Source: an uncultured Lachnospiraceae bacterium (GTDB lineage: Bacteria > Bacillota > Clostridia > Lachnospirales > Lachnospiraceae). From it: 42,025 bases of DNA. The position numbers and the translations under genes are program-made. Below are positions 23,431-33,231 of this stretch, piece by piece; the first letter of the stretch is position 1; every line of letters starts with the position of its first letter. The notes beneath the pieces were generated by a model. The model was not told where the DNA came from. It made no database searches and was given only the letters and a program-made list of their open reading frames with translations. The stretch is from the NCBI GenBank assembly GCA_944381405.1, contig CALWLA010000020.1:1-42025 (forward strand). The letters are read 5' to 3'.

Positions 23431-24105
23431 ATGAGTAACAATATCTTCAGCGTAAGCTATTTTCTGGAGATCTTTCCAAAGGTCGTTGGAAAACTGGATG
23501 TTACGCTCTATCTCACATTGATCGCCATGATCTGTGCTTTGATTCTTGGTACGATCCTCGCGATCATCGCGTTCTACCGTGTTCCGGTGTTGTATCAGAT
23601 TTCACGAGTCTACATTGCATTCATGCGGGGAACCCCGGCGGCTCCGCAGCTTTTTTTCTTTTATTACGGACTTGCGTTGATCAGTACAACCATCACAAAT
23701 ATGTCTGCCACAACTGCGGTGGCCATCATCATCAGCCTGAACATGGGTGCTTTCATGTCGGAAAGCATACGGGCCGCATTGATGTCCGTTGACGTGGGGC
23801 AGCGAGAGGCGGCGGCTTCTCTTGGCATGAACGGTCTGCAGACGGTGATCCGGGTGATCTTGCCTCAGGCGATTCGGGTGGCCCTGCCTCCTCTGTTCAA
23901 CGACATCATCAACATTATTAAGATGACATCGCTGGCTTTTATGTTGGGCGTCAAGGACATCATGGGTGTCGGCAGATCAGAGGCTGCCCTTTCTCTCAGA
24001 TATTTTGAGACCTATGCGGCCATCATGATCGTTTATTTTGTTGTGATCATGATCTTCAGCTTCTTCAGCAAAAAGCTGGAAAAGATCTGCAACGAAGCTT
24101 ATTAA
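23431..24105 (+). CDS. Polar amino-acid ABC transporter permease (HisM/GlnP family)
   Basis: The 224-residue protein has about five helices and the EAA loop REAAASLGMNGLQTVIRVILPQA, trimmed here to its core AASLGMNGLQTVIRVI. The family moves amino acids such as cystine, glutamine and histidine with a soluble or lipidated binding protein and an ATPase, here at 24142 and 26989. It is the first gene of a five-gene operon that also has a C-S lyase and an amidohydrolase, which argues for a sulfur-containing amino-acid derivative. The AAGGAGGGG site is strong. Confidence 0.92.
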   Translation: MSNNIFSVSYFLEIFPKVVGKLDVTLYLTLIAMICALILGTILAIIAFYRVPVLYQISRVYIAFMRGTPAAPQLFFFYYGLALISTTITNMSATTAVAIIISLNMGAFMSESIRAALMSVDVGQREAAASLGMNGLQTVIRVILPQAIRVALPPLFNDIINIIKMTSLAFMLGVKDIMGVGRSEAALSLRYFETYAAIMIVYFVVIMIFSFFSKKLEKICNEAY

Positions 24106-24141
24106 GTGAAAGAATATTTCTTATAAAATGGAGGACATGAA

Positions 24142-25785
24142 ATGAAAAAACAGACAATCGCCCTGCTTCTGGCAGCGCAGTGCGGCCTTATGCTTGCCGG
24201 ATGCGGCGCAGGGGAGAGCGCGGAAACAGAGGCTGCCACTACGGCAGCGGCAGAAGCAGAAGCAGCAGCTTCCGGTGAAGAAACAGAGGCTTCACAGGAG
24301 ACTGATACAGAGAGCCGGAGCATCATTGTGGGAACATCCGGTACCTCAGACAAATATAGCGTACTGGACGATGAAGGAAACTGGACAGGCGTTGATGCAG
24401 ATATCTGGAAGGAGATAGAAGAGCGTACCGGTTGGGACGTGGAGATCAAACAAGTGGATTTTGCCGGTACCTGGGGCGAGCTGGACAGCGGCCGCATTGA
24501 TATTGCATCCAATTACTGGGCTGTCAATGACGAACGTAAAGAAAAATACTGCACAAGCATTCCCTATGCCTCCGATGTGCAGGTGGTAGTGGTTCCGGAG
24601 GATCGGACCGATCTGAATACCTTTGAGGACATTCGCGGCGCAAAGGTTTCCGTGGCACAGGGCCAGTCCGCCCAGTTCATGATTCAGGCCATCGCAGACC
24701 AGTATGATTTCGATGTGATCGTTTATGAAAGCGATGCGCTGCAGGATCTGCTGCTGGGCCGCGTGGACGCTACCGCCAGCAGCATCACCTATATACAGAA
24801 CTACTGCGATACCCATGATGTCAAGGTGCATCAGCTGGAGGAGGATCTGTCCAAGGTCAATGTAGGCATGTATGCCCAGAAGACCGAAGAAGGAGAAGCG
24901 CTGATGTCAGATATCAACGCAGTTCTTCAGGAGATGCTGGACGATGGCACCATCGCTGAGATCACTGAAAAATATCTGGATATGGATATGACAGAGTTCA
25001 TCATGCCGGAAGACGGAGCAGCGGATACGGAGGAAGCGGAAGCTTCCGAAGAGGCTGCTGCAGTTGAGTTTACAGACAGATCCCTTACCATCGGAACGGT
25101 AGGCGGAAGCAGCGGCTATAGCGTTCTGACCAGTGACAGCGATGAATGGAGCGGTGTTGATGGAGATCTCTGGAATGCGATTGCTGAGCGTACAGGATGG
25201 GATATTGATGTGAAACAGGTCGAATTTTCAGGAACCTGGGGAGAACTGGACACCGGCCGGATCGATATTGCATCTAATTTCTGGGCCATTACGGATGAAA
25301 GAAAAGAAAAATATTGTGTTTCCATTCCCTATGCTTCTGATGTACAGCTGATCGCCGTTACAGAGGATCGGACTGATGTCAACAGCTTTGAGGATCTTCG
25401 CGGAGCAAAAATTGCAGTTTATCAGGGTCAGTCAGCACAATATTCGCTTCAGGCCATTGCAGACCAGTATGATTTTGAAGTGATCGTATACGAAGATTCT
25501 AATGCAGCCATGCAGGATATGCTCCTGGGCCGTGTGGATGCCTATGCGGCCAATATTACCTTCTTTGAGTTGTATGAAAAGAATTTTGGCACAAAGGTAC
25601 ACACCCTGGAGGAAGAGCTTTCCCATGTCAATGTAGGCCTTTACGCCCAGAAGACCGAGGAGGGGCAAGCTCTGATAGATGAGATCAATATCGTGCTGCA
25701 GGAGCTTCTGGATGACGGCACGATCTCTGCCATCTGCGATGAGTGGCTCGGCGTTGATCTGACCCAGTATATTACAGAAGAATAA
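24142..25785 (+). CDS. Amino-acid ABC binding lipoprotein with two tandem binding domains
   Basis: The 547-residue protein is about twice the length of a normal SBP_bac_3 binding protein. The signal ends LAGC (Cys21), followed by an Ala/Glu-rich linker. Domain 1 runs from about 59 to 293 and domain 2 from about 314 to 545, with a second Glu/Ala-rich linker between. The domains align throughout: SGRIDIASNYWAVNDERKEKY against TGRIDIASNFWAITDERKEKY (abridged), IPYASDVQ in both, and GQSAQ...QAIADQYDF in both. By eye more than half of the residues are identical, so the duplication is recent. The domain may give two binding sites per lipid anchor, raising local capture. Confidence 0.9.
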   Translation: MKKQTIALLLAAQCGLMLAGCGAGESAETEAATTAAAEAEAAASGEETEASQETDTESRSIIVGTSGTSDKYSVLDDEGNWTGVDADIWKEIEERTGWDVEIKQVDFAGTWGELDSGRIDIASNYWAVNDERKEKYCTSIPYASDVQVVVVPEDRTDLNTFEDIRGAKVSVAQGQSAQFMIQAIADQYDFDVIVYESDALQDLLLGRVDATASSITYIQNYCDTHDVKVHQLEEDLSKVNVGMYAQKTEEGEALMSDINAVLQEMLDDGTIAEITEKYLDMDMTEFIMPEDGAADTEEAEASEEAAAVEFTDRSLTIGTVGGSSGYSVLTSDSDEWSGVDGDLWNAIAERTGWDIDVKQVEFSGTWGELDTGRIDIASNFWAITDERKEKYCVSIPYASDVQLIAVTEDRTDVNSFEDLRGAKIAVYQGQSAQYSLQAIADQYDFEVIVYEDSNAAMQDMLLGRVDAYAANITFFELYEKNFGTKVHTLEEELSHVNVGLYAQKTEEGQALIDEINIVLQELLDDGTISAICDEWLGVDLTQYITEE

Positions 25786-25805
25786 TCTTGCAGATTGATT
25801 GAATT

Positions 25806-26984
25806 ATGATTGATACAAACATTTTTGACAAAGAAATCAAACGAAGCGGAACCAGCTGTATCAAATGGGATTTTATGACAGGGGGAGCGGATCCGGAAAA
25901 ACTGCTGCCATTTTCCATCGCAGATTCAGACTGGAAAACTGTCCCTGAGGTGATCGATGTCCTGCAGGAACGAGTTGCCCATGGAATTTTCGGTTATTCA
26001 GCGCCTGGGAGAGGATACTATGAGGCTCTGGCGCACTGGTACCGGCAACGCCATCAGGTTGATCTGAAAAAGGAATGGATCGTGCCGACGGCTGGCGTGG
26101 TCCCCTCCATCAGTCTTGCAGTCATGCTTTTTACCGGCCAGGATGATGGTGTGATCCTACAGCCGCCGGTATATGATCCCTTCTACTCCGTGATCGAGGC
26201 CAATCACAGAAAAATCCTCTGCAACGATCTGAAACTGACAGAGGAAGGCTATCAGATGGATTATCAGGATCTGGAGGAAAAACTCCGGTCCGGCGCAAAA
26301 ATGCTGATCCTCTGCAATCCCCACAATCCGGTGGGACGGGTATGGAGGCGGGAGGAACTGGAAGCCTGCGCAGCCCTCTGTGAAAGGTATGACGCCATTT
26401 TGGTTTCAGACGAGATCCACGGAGATCTGGGGCTTTGCAGAAACGCTTATTTCAGTGTAGGGAGGTTGGAAAAGTACAGGGACAGGATGATCATCTGCAC
26501 AGCGCCCAGCAAGACCTTTAATATCGCAGGGCTTGGAGTCTCCAATATCATCATTCCGGATGAAAGGCTTCGCAGCGCATACAGCAGCTGGCTTCAGGCG
26601 CGATACCAGACCGGATCGAATCTGCTGGGAATGCTGGCCTGCCAGACCGCATATGAAAAAGGTGCCGACTGGGTCGATGCTGAACTGCGGTATCTTTCCG
26701 AGAACTATCTGTTCCTGCGGGAATACTTTGAAAGACGGATTCCTTCTGGAAAGGTCGCAGATCTTGAGGGAACTTATCTGGCATGGATCGATTTTACCAG
26801 CCTGAAAAAAAGCAGCGATGCCCTTTGCAGCCTTTTTTCGGAAAAAGGGGTCATCGTAAACAGCGGCGCCCATTACGGAGCCAACTATGACGGATTTATC
26901 AGGCTTAATTTTGCTTGTCCCCGCGGTCAGCTGGAAAGAGGACTTTCGGCGATCGAAACGGCTGTGAAGGAAGAAGTGAGGTAA
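25806..26984 (+). CDS. PatB/MalY-type pyridoxal-phosphate C-S lyase / aminotransferase
   Basis: The 392-residue fold-type I PLP enzyme fits the PatB/MalY group: start [35 protein letters not shown] and the Schiff-base Lys236 in [11 protein letters not shown]. Such enzymes cleave C-S bonds of cystathionine, cystine or S-substituted cysteines to pyruvate, ammonia and a thiol. Its place between the binding protein and the ATPase of an amino-acid transporter is unusual and says that the transported compound is probably its substrate after removal of a protecting group by the M20 hydrolase. The aminotransferase reaction is an alternative. Confidence 0.88.
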   Translation: MIDTNIFDKEIKRSGTSCIKWDFMTGGADPEKLLPFSIADSDWKTVPEVIDVLQERVAHGIFGYSAPGRGYYEALAHWYRQRHQVDLKKEWIVPTAGVVPSISLAVMLFTGQDDGVILQPPVYDPFYSVIEANHRKILCNDLKLTEEGYQMDYQDLEEKLRSGAKMLILCNPHNPVGRVWRREELEACAALCERYDAILVSDEIHGDLGLCRNAYFSVGRLEKYRDRMIICTAPSKTFNIAGLGVSNIIIPDERLRSAYSSWLQARYQTGSNLLGMLACQTAYEKGADWVDAELRYLSENYLFLREYFERRIPSGKVADLEGTYLAWIDFTSLKKSSDALCSLFSEKGVIVNSGAHYGANYDGFIRLNFACPRGQLERGLSAIETAVKEEVR

Positions 26985-26988
26985 CAAA

Positions 26989-27729
26989 ATGATTCAAGTA
27001 GATCATCTCTATAAAAAATTTGACGAAAACACCGAGGTATTAAAGGATATCAACCTTCATATCAGCAAAAATGAGGTGGTGTCGATCCTCGGACCTTCCG
27101 GAACCGGAAAGTCAACGCTGCTTCGCTGCCTGAATTATCTCTGCGTACCGACAAAAGGTGTAATTCGGATCGGGGATACCACCGTCGATGCAGAACACCA
27201 TAAAAAAAGCGATGTCAGGGCTTTGCGCAGGCATTCCTCCATGGTCTTCCAGAACTATAACCTTTTTAAAAACATGACGGCTCTGCAGAACGTCATGGAA
27301 GCCCTTATCCAGGTACAGAAAAAAAGCAAGAAAGAGGCGGAGGAGCGGGCGATAGAGCTTTTGGAAAAGGTGGGAATGGCGGATCGGAAGGATTTTTATC
27401 CTTCCAAGCTTTCCGGCGGACAGCAGCAGCGCGTCGGCATTGCAAGGGCTCTGGCTGTTTCCCCTGATGTGATTCTCTTTGACGAGCCTACTTCGGCCCT
27501 GGATCCGGAGCTTGTAGGCGAAGTGTTGAATACCATTCAGAAGATCGCTGAGGACGGAGCGACCATGATCCTTGTGACCCATGAGATACGTTTTGCCAGA
27601 GAGGTTTCCTCAAGAGTCCTTTTCATGGATGAGGGAAGGATTGCAGCTGACGGCAAGCCGGAGGATATCATTTCTCACCCCCAAAATCCAAGACTGCAGC
27701 AGTTCCTGAAGTATTTTGCCCAGACATAA
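26989..27729 (+). CDS. Polar amino-acid ABC transporter ATP-binding protein
   Basis: The 246-residue ATPase has Walker [10 protein letters not shown], the signature [15 protein letters not shown], Walker [15 protein letters not shown] and the H-loop [11 protein letters not shown]. This is the GlnQ/HisP/TcyC type. It starts 5 bases after the lyase gene. It completes the transporter formed by 23431 and 24142. It has no extra domain. Confidence 0.93.
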   Translation: MIQVDHLYKKFDENTEVLKDINLHISKNEVVSILGPSGTGKSTLLRCLNYLCVPTKGVIRIGDTTVDAEHHKKSDVRALRRHSSMVFQNYNLFKNMTALQNVMEALIQVQKKSKKEAEERAIELLEKVGMADRKDFYPSKLSGGQQQRVGIARALAVSPDVILFDEPTSALDPELVGEVLNTIQKIAEDGATMILVTHEIRFAREVSSRVLFMDEGRIAADGKPEDIISHPQNPRLQQFLKYFAQT

Positions 27730-27752
27730 AGGGCAGAGGGGAGAGGATTACC

Positions 27753-28916
27753 ATGATCTTCAACGGAAAAGATGTACAGGATTATGTGGTTTCCCTTAGG
27801 AGGGCCATACATGAACGGCCGGAGCTTGGCCTGAAGGAGTATGAGACCAGCAGGCTCATACAGGATGAATTGACAAAGCGGAACATCCCTTTCAAGCTTT
27901 TCGGAGATACGGCAGTCATTGCAGAGATACAGGGAGAAAAAGAGGGAAACGGCGGCTGTGCCGCTTTGAGAGCCGATATGGATGCGCTTCCGATTCAGGA
28001 GGAAAGCAATCTGGAATACGCTTCAAAAAACCAGAACGTCATGCACGCCTGCGGACACGATGCTCACACGGCAATGCTTCTGGGAGCGGCCCGGCTGCTT
28101 TCTGAAAACCGCCGGTGCTTTTGTGGCAGGGTCCGTCTGATCTTTGAACCGGCAGAGGAATTTGGCGGTGCAGGAGATCAAATTGTAGCGGCGGGCTATC
28201 TGAAGGATGCGGAAACGGTTTTTGCAATCCATGTGATGCCGGATCTTGCGGCGGGAAAGATCTCCGTAGAAGCAGGCCCTCGGATGGCAGGAATCGGCGG
28301 ACTGAAAGCCGTGTTCCATGGAAAAGGCGGACATGCAGCGCTGCCGCATCAGAATACGGACTGTGTGCTGGCAGCGGCAGAGGCCCTTGTGAGCCTGCAG
28401 GCCTTTGTAAGCCGGGAGATTGACGCAAACGATGCAGTCGTGGTATCAGTTCCATATTTTCATGCCGGAACTGCAGGAAATATTATGCCGGAGACGGCGG
28501 AATTCCGGGGCTGTGTGCGGTATTTCGATCAGGCTCTTGAGCCAAAGATTTCTGAGGGAATCAAACGAATCATCTCCAGGACGGCGGAAGCCTTCCGCGT
28601 CGAAGCAGAGGTTTCCGTGTCTTTCGTGGGACCGCCCTGTATCACAGATGCTGCCTGCAGCGTCATTGCAGCCGAAGCTGCCAGAAAGGTGATGGGGGAA
28701 AGCGCGATCAGTCTGAAGCGCCAAGTTCCGACCTCAGACGATTACGGCGTCTATCTGCAAAAGGTTCCTGGTGTTTATGCCTTTTTGGGTGTTGGGAATC
28801 AGGAAAAGGGAGCAGTCTATCCGCTCCACAGTCCAAAATTCCGGCTGGATGAGGACGTACTGGGAGCAGGAAGCGCAGTGATGGCTCAGTATGTCTTGGA
28901 TTTTCTTGAAAAATAA
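27753..28916 (+). CDS. M20-family amidohydrolase (N-acyl amino acid hydrolase)
   Basis: The 387-residue metal-dependent hydrolase has the M20D signature MHACGHDAHTAMLLGAA near 96-112, RADMDALPIQEE near 73, a Glu-Glu pair (EPAEEFGGA) near 132, and the dimerisation-domain insert. Enzymes of this group remove acyl groups from amino acids, as YxeP-like or aminoacylase proteins do. In this operon it would free an N-acylated substrate for the C-S lyase. An RBS-like GGGAGAGGA lies in front. Confidence 0.92.
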   Translation: MIFNGKDVQDYVVSLRRAIHERPELGLKEYETSRLIQDELTKRNIPFKLFGDTAVIAEIQGEKEGNGGCAALRADMDALPIQEESNLEYASKNQNVMHACGHDAHTAMLLGAARLLSENRRCFCGRVRLIFEPAEEFGGAGDQIVAAGYLKDAETVFAIHVMPDLAAGKISVEAGPRMAGIGGLKAVFHGKGGHAALPHQNTDCVLAAAEALVSLQAFVSREIDANDAVVVSVPYFHAGTAGNIMPETAEFRGCVRYFDQALEPKISEGIKRIISRTAEAFRVEAEVSVSFVGPPCITDAACSVIAAEAARKVMGESAISLKRQVPTSDDYGVYLQKVPGVYAFLGVGNQEKGAVYPLHSPKFRLDEDVLGAGSAVMAQYVLDFLEK

Positions 28917-28943
28917 AATAAGAGGCCGGCATTAGGCAAACGA

Positions 28944-28976
28944 AAAACTCCTGGGCACATAAAGTCCAGGAGTTTT
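28944..28976. terminator. Rho-independent terminator between convergent genes
   Basis: AAAACTCCTGG (28944-28954) and CCAGGAGTTTT (28966-28976) form a perfect 11-bp stem with U-rich ends on both strands. It serves the M20 gene (+) and possibly the ABC-F gene (-). Confidence 0.88.
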
Positions 28977-29029
28977 CAAATAAAAGAGATATGATTCAAT
29001 TCGGAACAAAATGATTATCTGAAGTGCAG

Positions 29030-30586
29030 CTACACGCGAAGGGACCACTCGGAGCAGTCGATGACCCTGGGAGAGAGGGCCTCATAGAACTCCGGCTCGT
29101 GGCAGATCAGCAGCAGGCTGCCCTTGTAGGCCCTAAGGGCGGTCAGGAGGGCTTCCTTGGCGTCCACGTCCAGATGGTTGGTGGGCTCGTCCAGAAACAG
29201 CACGTTGCTTTCCCGGTTCATGAGCTTGCAAAGCCTGAGCTTGGCCTGCTCCCCGCCGGAAAGGACCCGCACCTGGCTCTCGATGTTTTTGGTGGTAAGG
29301 CCGCATTTTGCCAGGGCAGCCCGGCATTCGTACTGGGTAAAGGACGGAAATTCCTCCCACAGCTCCTCGATGCAGGTGTTGGAGGAGGCCTGTACCTCCT
29401 GCTCAAAGTATCCGGGGAACAGATAGTCCCCCAGCTCCACGCTGCCGGAAAGGGCAGGAATCTTGCCCAGGATCGTCTTCAGCAGGGTGGTCTTGCCGAT
29501 GCCGTTTGCCCCCTTCAACACCAGGCGCTCTCCCCGTTCCATCCTAAGATCTATAGGGCGGGAGAGGGGCTCTTCATAGCCGATGACAAGTTCCTTCGTT
29601 TCAAAGATCAGCTTGCCGCTGGTGCGGGCCTCCTTAAAGCGAAACTCCGGTTTGGGCTTTTCCCTGGTGAGCTCGATGCGTTCCATTTTGTCCAGCTTTT
29701 TCTGCCGGGACATGGCCATGTTCCTGGTGGATACCCGGGCTTTGTTCCGGGCCACAAAATCCTCAAGCTCCGCGATTTCCTGCTGCTGCCTGCGGTAAGC
29801 CGCTTCCAGCTGGGATTTTTTTGCGGCGTAGACCTCCTGGAATTTGTCGTAATCCCCCACATAGCGGTCCAGGCGCTTGTTTTCCATATGGTAGATCAGG
29901 TTGACCACGCTGTTTAAGAAGGGGATATCGTGGGAGATGAGGATAAAGGCGTTCTCATAGTCCAGCAGATACCGCTTGAGCCATTCGATGTGCTGGACGT
30001 CCAGATAGTTGGTGGGCTCATCCAGAAGGAGGATGTCCGGTTTTTCCAGAAGGAGCTTGGCCAGCAGTACCTTGGTGCGCTGGCCGCCGGAAAGCTCTGA
30101 AACGTCCCGGTCGAGGCCCAGCTCATCCAGCTCAAAGGCCCGGGCGATCTCCTCCACCTTTGCGTCGATCATGTAAAAATCGTGGGAGAGGAGCAGTTCC
30201 TGGATGGTGCCCAGCTCCTCCATCTTTTCCGCCATCTCTTCATCGGAAAGAGCGCCGCTGCCCAGATCGTCGCAGATGGCGTTCATATCCTTTTCCATGT
30301 CAAAGAGAAAGGAAAAAGCACCTTTCAATACGTCCCGGATGCTCTGGTTCTTTTCCAGCACCGTGTGCTGATCCAGATATCCCACCCGGACATTTTTCGC
30401 CCATTCGATCTTCCCCTCGTCGGGCACGAGCTTGTCGGTGATGATGCTCATGAAGGTGGATTTTCCCTCGCCGTTGGCTCCTACGAGACCGATATGTTCC
30501 CCCTTTAGAAGGCGGAAGCTCACGTCTTCAAAAATAGCCCGGTCTCCAAAGCCGTGGCTTAAATGTTCTACGTTTAAAATGCTCAT
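29030..30586 (-). CDS. ABC-F family ATPase (ribosome-associated)
   Basis: The 518-residue protein has two ATPase domains and no membrane helices. Walker A motifs are GANGEGKST and GANGIGKTT; signatures are LSGGQRTKVLLAKL and LSGGEQAKLRLCKL; both domains have DEPTN-YLD/HLD Walker B. A basic, Lys/Arg-rich linker connects them. ABC-F proteins act on the ribosomal E site, in translation factor or antibiotic-protection roles. I cannot tell which from the sequence. ATG 30586 is chosen because AGGAAT precedes it and the protein begins with the usual MSILNVEHLSHGF. It has its own promoter (30654-30682). Confidence 0.9.
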   Translation of the reverse strand: MSILNVEHLSHGFGDRAIFEDVSFRLLKGEHIGLVGANGEGKSTFMSIITDKLVPDEGKIEWAKNVRVGYLDQHTVLEKNQSIRDVLKGAFSFLFDMEKDMNAICDDLGSGALSDEEMAEKMEELGTIQELLLSHDFYMIDAKVEEIARAFELDELGLDRDVSELSGGQRTKVLLAKLLLEKPDILLLDEPTNYLDVQHIEWLKRYLLDYENAFILISHDIPFLNSVVNLIYHMENKRLDRYVGDYDKFQEVYAAKKSQLEAAYRRQQQEIAELEDFVARNKARVSTRNMAMSRQKKLDKMERIELTREKPKPEFRFKEARTSGKLIFETKELVIGYEEPLSRPIDLRMERGERLVLKGANGIGKTTLLKTILGKIPALSGSVELGDYLFPGYFEQEVQASSNTCIEELWEEFPSFTQYECRAALAKCGLTTKNIESQVRVLSGGEQAKLRLCKLMNRESNVLFLDEPTNHLDVDAKEALLTALRAYKGSLLLICHEPEFYEALSPRVIDCSEWSLRV

Positions 30587-30626
30587 GTGACAATTCCTTA
30601 TAAACTCATAATCAATATTCCGGACA

Positions 30627-30682
30627 GGCCGCACCGCGGCCATAAGCTCCGTAAGCATACCATACGGAAGGAAGCGGGTCAA
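30627..30682 (-). promoter_or_regulatory. Promoter and GC-rich leader hairpin of the ABC-F gene
   Basis: On the minus strand TTGACC (30682-30677), 17 bases, TATGCT (30659-30654). The leader then has a 6-bp hairpin GGCCGC/GCGGCC (30627-30641) with a three-base loop. It could be part of a leader control such as ribosome-mediated attenuation, though no leader peptide was confirmed. Confidence 0.6.
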
Positions 30683-30687
30683 TCGTC

Positions 30688-30748
30688 AAAAAAAGAACCT
30701 GTGGAAAAGGTGCGGAGGAACCGGCATCCCCTTCCAACAGGTCCTTTC
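30688..30748 (-). terminator. Rho-independent terminator of reductase operon
   Basis: ACCTGT-GGAA (30697-30706) pairs with TTCC-A-ACAGGT (30732-30742, one bulge). On the minus strand it is followed by T-run (30688-30694). It ends the transcript of genes 30776-34056. Confidence 0.75.
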
Positions 30749-30775
30749 TATAAAGAAAAAATGAGTGTAAGCGTA

Positions 30776-31930
30776 TCAAGAAAGCATCTCCAGGAACGCC
30801 CCAAGCCTTGTGGCGATCTGGCCCTTGTCCGCCTGAGAGTAGTCAGTCTCCAGACCCAGATAGGGAACGCCCTTTTGTTCCGTGACATAGCGCTTTACGT
30901 TGTAGGCTTCCACATTGAAGGTATGGCAGGCCTGGAGGATCACCTCCACCACGCCATCCACCTGAAACTCGTCCATCAGCTTTCCCATCATCTCAAAGCG
31001 AGGCGCATTGGGAGACATGACGGAGCAGGTGATATCGATGTATTTTTCTGCCAGGGCGGTGTAAACGTCACCGGTTTCCTCCACCTTCTGCATCTGGGTG
31101 CGGATTCCGCCGCAGGTGTCGATGAGAACGATATCGCCTCCAAGCTCCTCGATGGTCTTTAAAAGCTTGTCCCGGACGCCGCCGTTGGGGCAGCCGGTGA
31201 CCATGATGCGGGGACGGTCCGAGGTCTTTCCTTTTCGTTCCGTTTCCCAGTAATGGAGCACCTCTCTGGTACGTTCCTCAAAGGACCGGATCCGGTCGTT
31301 GATATCAAAAGTAAAGGCGGAGGCGTCTGTCTTTGTGCCCATTTCATAGCCGCTTAAGGCAGGGGGATCCAGCTTGCCAAGCTCCAGATAGGTCTGAAAG
31401 GCCACACGCTCCCGGTTTTTTAGCCTGATGGCCTCCCGAATCTGATCCTCGGTGATGGTGATGTGATAGAAGTCCTCCAGCTTTTCTTTGAGCCGGATGA
31501 TCTCAGACCTCCATGCGGCCACGGCGGCCTCCCTGGGCTCCCGGCTGTTGGGAAGGCTCATGACAAAGGTCTCTTTGATCTCGTTCATGAGCTCGAACAT
31601 CTTTTTCTTGCCGTCGCAGGTGGTCTCTCCCACGACGAGATCGGAAAAATAGAAATAAGGGCATTTTTCCGTCAGGGCAAAGCCGTAGCTGGCCTTGATG
31701 AGGGGGCAGAGGTTTCTGGGGAGCCTGGTCTCTCCTGCGGGGATGGGCTCCTCGGAGTTGGCGCAGAGGCCTACGGGAATGGCTCCTGCGGCATAGATCA
31801 GCTCTGTAGGCACATAGGAGCAGAAGATGCCTACCACCCGTTGGCCCTTGTCCTTGAGCTCCTTCAGGGCCAGAAAGCCCCGCTGTCTGGCCTCGTCATA
31901 GGTTTCAAAATTGTCTGGAAGTTTTTGCAT
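30776..31930 (-). CDS. Double-cubane-cluster anaerobic reductase family protein (copy 2)
   Basis: The 384-residue protein belongs to the HgdB/BcrC-like dehydratase superfamily, and its Cys pattern fits the single-subunit double-cubane-cluster (YjiM-like) branch. Cys positions in [54 protein letters not shown] and [11 protein letters not shown] are all present. Such proteins carry an [8Fe-9S] double cubane and do ATP-driven low-potential reductions, activated by the partner at 33232. The substrate is unknown. The first and last portions are near-identical to copy 1 at DNA level. Confidence 0.88.
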   Translation of the reverse strand: MQKLPDNFETYDEARQRGFLALKELKDKGQRVVGIFCSYVPTELIYAAGAIPVGLCANSEEPIPAGETRLPRNLCPLIKASYGFALTEKCPYFYFSDLVVGETTCDGKKKMFELMNEIKETFVMSLPNSREPREAAVAAWRSEIIRLKEKLEDFYHITITEDQIREAIRLKNRERVAFQTYLELGKLDPPALSGYEMGTKTDASAFTFDINDRIRSFEERTREVLHYWETERKGKTSDRPRIMVTGCPNGGVRDKLLKTIEELGGDIVLIDTCGGIRTQMQKVEETGDVYTALAEKYIDITCSVMSPNAPRFEMMGKLMDEFQVDGVVEVILQACHTFNVEAYNVKRYVTEQKGVPYLGLETDYSQADKGQIATRLGAFLEMLS

Positions 31931-31981
31931 AGCGAATATTTCCCTTTCTTTTTACCATCGCCGCCTGTCCAATGGCTGTAT

Positions 31982-33133
31982 TTAACCCAGCATCTCCAGG
32001 AACGCCCCAAGCCTTGTGGCGATCTGGCCCTTGTCCGCCTGGGAGTAGTCCGTCTCCAGACCCAGATAGGGCAGTCCCTTTTCCTCGGTGACGTAGCGTT
32101 TTACGTTGTAGGCTTCGATGTTGAAGGTATGGCAGGCCTGGAGGATCACCTCGATGACGCCGTCCACCCGGAAATCATCGATGAGCCGTCCCATTTCCTC
32201 GAAACGGGGCTTGTTGGGAGACATGACGGAGCAGGTAACGTTCAGATATTTCTTTGCAAGCGCGTCGTAAACGTCGCCGGTCTCATCCACCTTGTCGATC
32301 TGGGTGCGGATGCCGTTGCAGGTGTCGATGACCACGCAGTCGGCGCCCAGCTCCTCCACAGCCTTTACGATCTTGTCCCGGACGCCCATGTTGGGGCAGC
32401 CGGTGACCATGAGCCGGGGACGGTAGGATTCGGTTCCTTTGATATTTTCCTCCCAGTACTTTTTCAGCTCCTCCGTGCGGGCCGCAAAGGTCCTGCAGCG
32501 CTCTTCGATGTCAAAGCTGAAGCCTGCGGCGTCGGTCCTGGTACCCATCTCATAGCCGCTGATGGCGGCGGGATAGAGCTTGCCCAGGCTCAGGTATTCC
32601 GTCATGATCTCGCGCTCTTTGTTTTTCATGCGGATGGCTTCCCGAATCTTGTCCTCGGTAATGGTGATGCCGTAGAAATCCTCTAGCTTTTCCTTGAAGC
32701 GGATGATCTCGCTGCGCCATTCCTTTAAGGCGCCGGGATAATCCCGGCTGTTGGGCAGCTTCAGCACATAGGTCTCCTTGATCTCATTCAGCAGCTCGAA
32801 CATCTTTTTCTTGCCGTCGCAGGTGGTTTCTCCCACGATAAGATCGGAGTAGTAGAAATAGGGGCATTTGTCCGTCAGGGCAAAGCCGTAGCTGGCCTTG
32901 ATGAGGGGGCAGAGGTTTCTGGGCAGCACGGATTCAGCCGCCGGGATGGGCTCCTCGGAGCTGGCGCAGAGGCCGCAGGGCACTGCGTCCGCCGCATAAA
33001 TGATCTCGCAGGGCACATAGGAGCAGAAGGTGCCGATGACCCTTTTTCCATTGTCCTTCAGCTCCTTGACCTTCATGAAACCGGCCTTTCTGGTTTCGTC
33101 ATAGGTTTCAAAATTATCCGGTAATTTCTGCAT
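31982..33133 (-). CDS. Double-cubane-cluster anaerobic reductase family protein (copy 1)
   Basis: The 383-residue paralogue of the previous gene has the same Cys set: [63 protein letters not shown]. An extra Cys in VPCEI and another in VPCGLC set it apart from copy 2. The N-terminus [13 protein letters not shown] is identical to copy 2. AAAAGGAGAAAC lies in front of the ATG. It sits between the activator and copy 2 in one minus-strand operon. Either it is a functional duplicate or the two form an asymmetric dimer. Confidence 0.88.
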   Translation of the reverse strand: MQKLPDNFETYDETRKAGFMKVKELKDNGKRVIGTFCSYVPCEIIYAADAVPCGLCASSEEPIPAAESVLPRNLCPLIKASYGFALTDKCPYFYYSDLIVGETTCDGKKKMFELLNEIKETYVLKLPNSRDYPGALKEWRSEIIRFKEKLEDFYGITITEDKIREAIRMKNKEREIMTEYLSLGKLYPAAISGYEMGTRTDAAGFSFDIEERCRTFAARTEELKKYWEENIKGTESYRPRLMVTGCPNMGVRDKIVKAVEELGADCVVIDTCNGIRTQIDKVDETGDVYDALAKKYLNVTCSVMSPNKPRFEEMGRLIDDFRVDGVIEVILQACHTFNIEAYNVKRYVTEEKGLPYLGLETDYSQADKGQIATRLGAFLEMLG

Positions 33134-33231
33134 GTCTTTGTTTCTCCTTTTCCATGGATATATGACAGTTTTCTTTTTCCGTTTTGACCGGCGTCCTGTT
33201 TTATCAGGACGTTGTCCGTGTCGCGCTCATC

